Below are positions 9,401-11,533 of a stretch of DNA of 11,533 nucleotides, piece by piece (the first letter of the stretch is position 1; each line of letters begins with the position of its first letter). The notes beneath the pieces were generated by a model. The model saw only the letters and a list, made by a program, of their open reading frames with translations. It searched no databases and had not been told where the DNA came from. A program made the position numbers and the translations under genes. Origin of the DNA: an archaeon (GTDB lineage Archaea; Hydrothermarchaeota; Hydrothermarchaeia; JALTZZ01; JALUTC01); contig JALTZH010000176.1 in assembly GCA_027051265.1 (NCBI GenBank), positions 1-11,533 on the forward strand, given 5' to 3'.

Positions 9401-9676
9401 CTCATTAAATGTTGGATAGACTCTATAATACACAGAGAAGTCAACATCTATTTGAATAGCTTCGGCTCTCTTAATTAAGACAAAATCTAAACCTATAGAA
9501 TTTGGATTAATAATGCTCTTATAATTTCTTTCAGAGTTTTTTGGCTGTAACATTCCAACAAAAAACACACTTTCTGGTTTGTTATCTAATATACGTCGAA
9601 ATTCATCGGACCTTCCAAGTAGTCTATTAACCACTCTAGAACAGATATCCTCTACAATTTTCTCCTCGACTAACAT
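6425..9676 (-). CDS. drmA: DrmA-like SF2 helicase
   Basis: A 1083-residue DNA helicase/translocase. SF2 motifs are in order: Walker A VPTGGGKT (413-420), Ia KFPLRMLSLQQ (448-458), VIVSTIDKAAIL (562-573), motif II DELH (644-647), motif III PTATAAG (681-687), HGIDFDELNIMVFRGMP (848-864), and motif VI QARSRVGR (872-879), all apparently catalytic. An insertion between Ia and II carries a zinc ribbon (C517/C520, C539/C542) and further cysteines (C590, C604, C619, C627). The N-terminal ~390 residues have no recognised motif and presumably correspond to the DrmA N-terminal region. The C-terminus is a short acidic tail (EEIEDISEGGDEE). This layout and size match DISARM DrmA, which with DrmB recognises and moves along unmodified foreign DNA. 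It begins 3 bases after the preceding stop, with AGGGGGAT as ribosome-binding site. Identity to DrmA rather than another DUF1998-linked helicase rests on the neighbourhood. Confidence 0.85.
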   Translation of the reverse strand: MLVEEKIVEDICSRVVNRLLGRSDEFRRILDNKPESVFFVGMLQPKNSERNYKSIINPNSIGLDFVLIKRAEAIQIDVDFSVYYRVYPTFNEQKYKIVHNSDVREVWKRKNLKLKFVCELKEGNYDFSDELMNNMTKELIHDFLNGKYYDRLYRGSGNKKFNPEVHLRSEKDYQEYLNSRNGKEYHKNLIWDIRLKVGIKRLKNNEFKVKIELTNDTINYSKRFSVFSPVIFDPKIKTYLMGNNIKYQELEFMKTEAGAKIKIPARGINCSAKFNYEQNTIETEIIPIHKQKRLKPSITVYGYMPTFRDLSVDPIPILEGIHSKMEELYDKCKHDIDEKKSDEIKNEINRFLDGINFIKRDKDALKAFKLVNKTMLRAANRDGSWYLFQIVFIVSNLKAVVGEEFDKVEVIRVPTGGGKTWTYLGLVLFSVFYKRLIGEKFGCVAWIKFPLRMLSLQQLEIVSKFMSYANKVKEEHNIPGDPISVGYLVGSKNTPNRFDKGLDWLKSGRDFRVVTQCPFCSGEVRLIADKNIGRIYHKCEKCNEILPILVVDNEIFRFIPSVIVSTIDKAAILNYNYRAKNLFGGKVAECIKGYGYRYFGENWCIYGDINWKNKDNVDCTYFDKSKCKLNKYIKGNPPILLIQDELHMIRELDGCLNSHLEGIIENVIKEYGGRGLKVIAPTATAAGVERQIQNLYFGKSDRIFPSFKKFYFGEKDEIHRISVGILPVRRAINWATWHVIKEIEKAIQELTEEYKNDKDKLNKLLELYSIILAYHRSKRDANELKSGLGGIINEELQKEKYKPIPINKTELVTGERSLDQLRELMDKITSKDDKKKIKLISSTLIISHGIDFDELNIMVFRGMPRSVSEYEQARSRVGRKFPSLIFVIHHGNLIRDQSFYKYFSQFHENVNEYIENIPLYRWASKSIELMSPSAVLSILHSYYIDIVEINSSLMKCSEFNYYISKDKIEKMDLINKAVEYLYLKYGAPSKFLNKFQKDVKNMVDIIMNTCLSQQNKQIAKICDEQKLPIYNLKNVEKEIEIYPAKNAQFIESKANFEKEASYDARLSSAYEEIEDISEGGDEE

Positions 9677-9679
9677 TCT

Positions 9680-11260
9680 TTATCCCCCTACTATTGTTAT
9701 CTTCTTAATCCTATAATTCAACGATACACAAGGTGCTTTAAGACATTTTCGGCATTTAACGCACTTTGAGTCGTCAACAGCCAGTTTGCCTCCCTTAATA
9801 TATAATGCATTGTTAGGGCAGTATCCAATACAACCACCGCATCCGACACAGTTTATGGCTTTAAGTAGCTGCTTCTCAAAACTCTTTAACTCATCAATTT
9901 TTGTAGTCTGGACTTTTATCACTCTGTCTTTTACAAAACCTTCAATATAAATAGGATTTCCCGATCCAATTTCTATTGCTTTGATTTCTGGATTTTCCGG
10001 ACAAGATGTAGATATAATTCTTTCTTTATACTCGCCTAAAGGCTTTAAAAACTCAAATATATTTCCATCAACAGGATCATCAAAAATATAAGAATATGTT
10101 TTGTTTATTTTTTTCTTTTTAACTTTTGGAAAAACATCTTTTTTAGGCCTCCTTAATCTCCAGTAGTTTTCAATAACCCAATTTTTATCTCTTCCATGAC
10201 TATATGCATAATCTAATAATATTTCTTCAAATTGCTTCCATTTTTCTGGATGGGTTTTTTTCCTAATAAAACAGTTAAAAGGACTTGCATTTGGGCAAAT
10301 CCAACATCCCACTCTCCTATGCCCATAATTGTAGATGGGATTGTAAATTAAATCATTAAAGAAAATATAAAACCAAACATCTAATTCTTTCCAGTAAAAA
10401 ATTGGATACGCTGCTATTTGGTTAGAAATTTTTTTAATTCTAGATATTTGTTCATATTTTTTTCTTCTTAAGGATTCATATTTTCGTATACCATCAAATG
10501 CTAATGTTTTTACACCCTCTTTTTTATGAAATAAATTTACGGGATAGGCTTTAAATACTGAACAGCACCATCTATAGGGAATTGATGGGGGTCCTAATTC
10601 TTCAATCATGTCCCAGATATTTCTTTCGTTGCGGTAGAAATTACCATTTTCATCAAAAATCAGACGATAATTATATTTATTTGCAAATTCTTTTATAAAT
10701 TCTATAGTTTCATCATATTCAAGCGTTGTATCAGCAAAAAATAGTGGAATATTGCCTATAGCTTTTTTAACCAAATCAGCAGTAACTGTGCTATCTTTGC
10801 CACCGCTAAATGAAATGACTTTATATCTGTCATTATATTTTGATGAAACTTCCCTAATAAACTTAATAGCTTCTGTTGCCTTTTCATTTAAAGTATTATT
10901 GTTTGCTGCTTTAGTTTTATCCATAAATATTTTTTTATTTATCAATTCAGCATCCTTTAGTCTACTTTTAACTTTTTTTTGATCTGTGACTAAGTGTAAT
11001 TTCATTTTATGGAAATCCATTTTAAAAGTCAGCAGTGTTTTTCCATCTAAAATTATTCTGTTTCGTGAAATAAATAGGTTGTCCGGAAGTTCCAAATTAA
11101 AAAATCCTTCATATATCTTTTTTTCTTCTGCAAATACAGGCTTCATATCTATTGCAGTATAAAAACCACGGGACCCACATTTATTACATATCTCAGAAAT
11201 GAGAGGTACATTACATTCATTGCACCAATATACCCCCAAACCACTTTTGCAGTTTTCCAT
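9680..11260 (-). CDS. Zinc-ribbon / PAPS-reductase-like PP-loop / 2x[4Fe-4S] ferredoxin protein
   Basis: A 526-residue protein with four visible parts. (1) N-terminal zinc ribbon: C13, C16, C25, C28. (2) A ~100-residue spacer of unclear fold. (3) A PAPS-reductase (PP-loop ATP pyrophosphatase) domain, about 130-375, with SGGKDST at 152-158, DTTLEYDET at 177-185, and a CC (232-233) followed after 85 residues by CxxC (319-322). CC-X~80-CxxC is the [4Fe-4S] signature of assimilatory APS reductases and is also expected in DndC-type proteins. (4) A C-terminal bacterial-type ferredoxin domain with CxxCxxCx3CP (471-482) and CxxCxxCx4C (500-511). Related fusions in methanogens and Archaeoglobus are annotated as PAPS reductases of unproven function. 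Here it is the first gene of a DISARM operon, so a sulfur-transfer or redox role in defence is proposed. A passenger sulfur-assimilation gene is the alternative. The ATG follows a GGGGTAG ribosome-binding sequence. Confidence 0.85.
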   Translation of the reverse strand: MENCKSGLGVYWCNECNVPLISEICNKCGSRGFYTAIDMKPVFAEEKKIYEGFFNLELPDNLFISRNRIILDGKTLLTFKMDFHKMKLHLVTDQKKVKSRLKDAELINKKIFMDKTKAANNNTLNEKATEAIKFIREVSSKYNDRYKVISFSGGKDSTVTADLVKKAIGNIPLFFADTTLEYDETIEFIKEFANKYNYRLIFDENGNFYRNERNIWDMIEELGPPSIPYRWCCSVFKAYPVNLFHKKEGVKTLAFDGIRKYESLRRKKYEQISRIKKISNQIAAYPIFYWKELDVWFYIFFNDLIYNPIYNYGHRRVGCWICPNASPFNCFIRKKTHPEKWKQFEEILLDYAYSHGRDKNWVIENYWRLRRPKKDVFPKVKKKKINKTYSYIFDDPVDGNIFEFLKPLGEYKERIISTSCPENPEIKAIEIGSGNPIYIEGFVKDRVIKVQTTKIDELKSFEKQLLKAINCVGCGGCIGYCPNNALYIKGGKLAVDDSKCVKCRKCLKAPCVSLNYRIKKITIVGG

Positions 11261-11265
11261 TATTA

Positions 11266-11314
11266 CTACCCCAATTAAAACTCAAATATGGATTGATAAT
11301 ATATAAATCTTAAG
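11266..11314 (-). promoter_or_regulatory. Promoter and ribosome-binding site of the DISARM operon
   Basis: On the - strand, TTTATATATT (complement of 11298-11307) is a near-consensus archaeal TATA box, preceded by purine-bearing TTAAGA in the BRE position. Transcription would start near 11277, leaving a leader of about 17 bases with GGGGTAG (complement of 11266-11272) before ATG 11260. The TATA/BRE overlaps the right copy of the 11-bp repeat, so the promoter travels with the element. No other promoter-like gap exists before 1782, so one transcript probably covers all five genes. Confidence 0.6.
11304..11314 (+). repeat. Right copy of the 11-bp direct repeat bracketing the island
   Basis: TAAATCTTAAG is identical to 1768-1778. 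It overlaps the BRE/TATA of the operon promoter and lies 17 bases inside the point (11332) where flank-type coding sequence resumes. Collapsing the two copies into one does not restore a common reading frame between the left and right gene fragments, so a simple target duplication is not proven. Confidence 0.55.
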
Positions 11315-11331
11315 ATCATTATCTTCTTTGA

Positions 11332-11533
11332 CACAACAACTTTGAAATCCTCAGCGAGAAGGCCCTGCCTCAGGGGCATGTGGACATCCTGATAAAAGAG
11401 GCTGTGCCCATTGGCATGGCCAAAAAGATTGTGGTGGAGGTGAAGCTCGGCAGGGCGAGCAAAGCCAGCATAGAGCAGCTCAAAAGCTACATGGCAGAGC
11501 TCGGCGAGGAGTGCGTTGCGGGCGTGCTTATAG
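11332..11533 (+). pseudogene. PD-(D/E)XK nuclease domain, C-terminal part of the gene split by the island (partial)
   Basis: An open frame runs from 11332 to the right edge with GC-rich codons, immediately after an in-frame TGA (11329-11331), and its first ATG is internal (11416). The translation contains ALPQGHVDILIKE, then KKIVVEVKLGRASKASIEQL, then a strand VAGVLI. This is a PD-(D/E)XK core: Asp at 11383-11385 and E-x-K at 11437-11445, with the QLKSYM helix seen in NucS-like and restriction nucleases. The domain starts too abruptly to be a complete gene. Joining Leu 1755-1757 directly to His 11332 gives RRYLHNNFEILSEK, a natural-looking helix-to-strand passage, so this is read as the missing nuclease half of the PUA/EVE gene at 1143. 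It continues beyond the window. A separate nuclease gene that lost its own start is the alternative. Confidence 0.6.

Larger units (their letters stand above)
1768..11331. mobile_element. AT-rich DISARM-type defence island inserted into a nuclease gene
   Basis: The segment differs sharply from both flanks in base composition, carries five co-oriented defence-type genes as a single operon, and separates two halves of what looks like one gene. The left edge lies somewhere in 1757-1778 and the right edge in 11304-11331. An 11-bp direct repeat sits at both ends, and a shorter shared TTTGA occurs just outside it (1754-1758 and 11327-11331). No recombinase or transposase is encoded inside, so how it moved is not explained by its content. 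It may have been mobilised in trans or arrived by homologous recombination of a larger element that was later trimmed. Confidence 0.65.

Noticed and set aside
9700-9870. Ferredoxin motifs as evidence for a hydrogenase or dissimilatory sulfate-reduction locus
   Set aside because: The ferredoxin part is fused to a PAPS-reductase domain and followed only by DISARM genes; no other subunits of such complexes are present.
1782-11260. A complete Dnd, Ssp or BREX system
   Set aside because: There is no DndB/D/E, cysteine desulfurase, SspB/C/E, PglZ or BrxC/BrxL homologue; only the PAPS-reductase component is shared.
1768-11314. The 11-bp repeat as a proven target-site duplication
   Set aside because: Collapsing the two copies puts the left and right gene fragments in different frames and runs into a stop, so the repeat is reported as an edge repeat without a mechanism.
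1-11533. CRISPR array, tRNA/rRNA gene, integrase or transposase
   Set aside because: No regularly spaced repeats, cloverleaf-like sequence or recombinase motif was found by eye on either strand.

Overview
The window looks archaeal, most likely a thermophilic euryarchaeote of the Archaeoglobales/Thermococcales kind. This rests on AGG/ATA-rich coding in the flanks, archaeal TATA boxes with very short leaders, and a PAPS-reductase/ferredoxin fusion of a type familiar from methanogens and Archaeoglobus. The genus assignment is inference. Base composition splits the window in three. The flanks (about 1-1760 and 11332-11533) are GC-rich (57% in one 60-base line counted by hand). The middle (about 1770-11315) is strongly AT-rich (17-37% in lines counted). 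The middle is therefore read as a horizontally acquired island.

Left flank: the 3' end of a possible KaiC/RecA-like ATPase gene (+) abuts, stop codon to stop codon, an intact DNA methyltransferase gene (-). A short divergent promoter region with a 10-bp perfect inverted repeat and six GATC sites separates the methyltransferase from a + strand gene for a PUA/EVE-like protein. That gene loses its own sequence at the island edge. The right flank opens directly into a PD-(D/E)XK nuclease domain that has no start of its own. The simplest reading is that the island landed inside one gene, a PUA/EVE-nuclease fusion (a restriction-type effector next to its methyltransferase), and split it into an N-terminal piece at 1143-1757 and a C-terminal piece at 11332 onward.

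Island: five genes on the - strand form one tightly coupled operon read from 11260 to 1782. They encode (1) a zinc-ribbon/PAPS-reductase/2x[4Fe-4S]-ferredoxin protein, (2) a DrmA-like SF2 helicase, (3) a DrmB-like DUF1998 protein, (4) a DrmC-like phospholipase-D-fold protein, and (5) a degenerate-helicase protein that best fits DrmE. Genes 2-5 are the core of a class 2 DISARM anti-phage system. The usual DISARM DNA methyltransferase (drmMII or drmMI) is absent. In its place, first in the operon, sits a PP-loop sulfur enzyme with a CC-X85-CxxC cysteine signature like that of APS reductases, as in Dnd/Ssp phosphorothioation and BREX type 4. The main proposal is a DISARM variant whose self/non-self mark or trigger is sulfur- or redox-based, or which relies on the methyltransferase retained next door.

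The operon has one recognisable promoter, at the extreme right edge of the island, and its last stop codon lies 3 bases from the left edge repeat. An 11-bp direct repeat (TAAATCTTAAG at 1768-1778 and 11304-11314) brackets the cargo. No integrase, transposase, tRNA or CRISPR array is visible.
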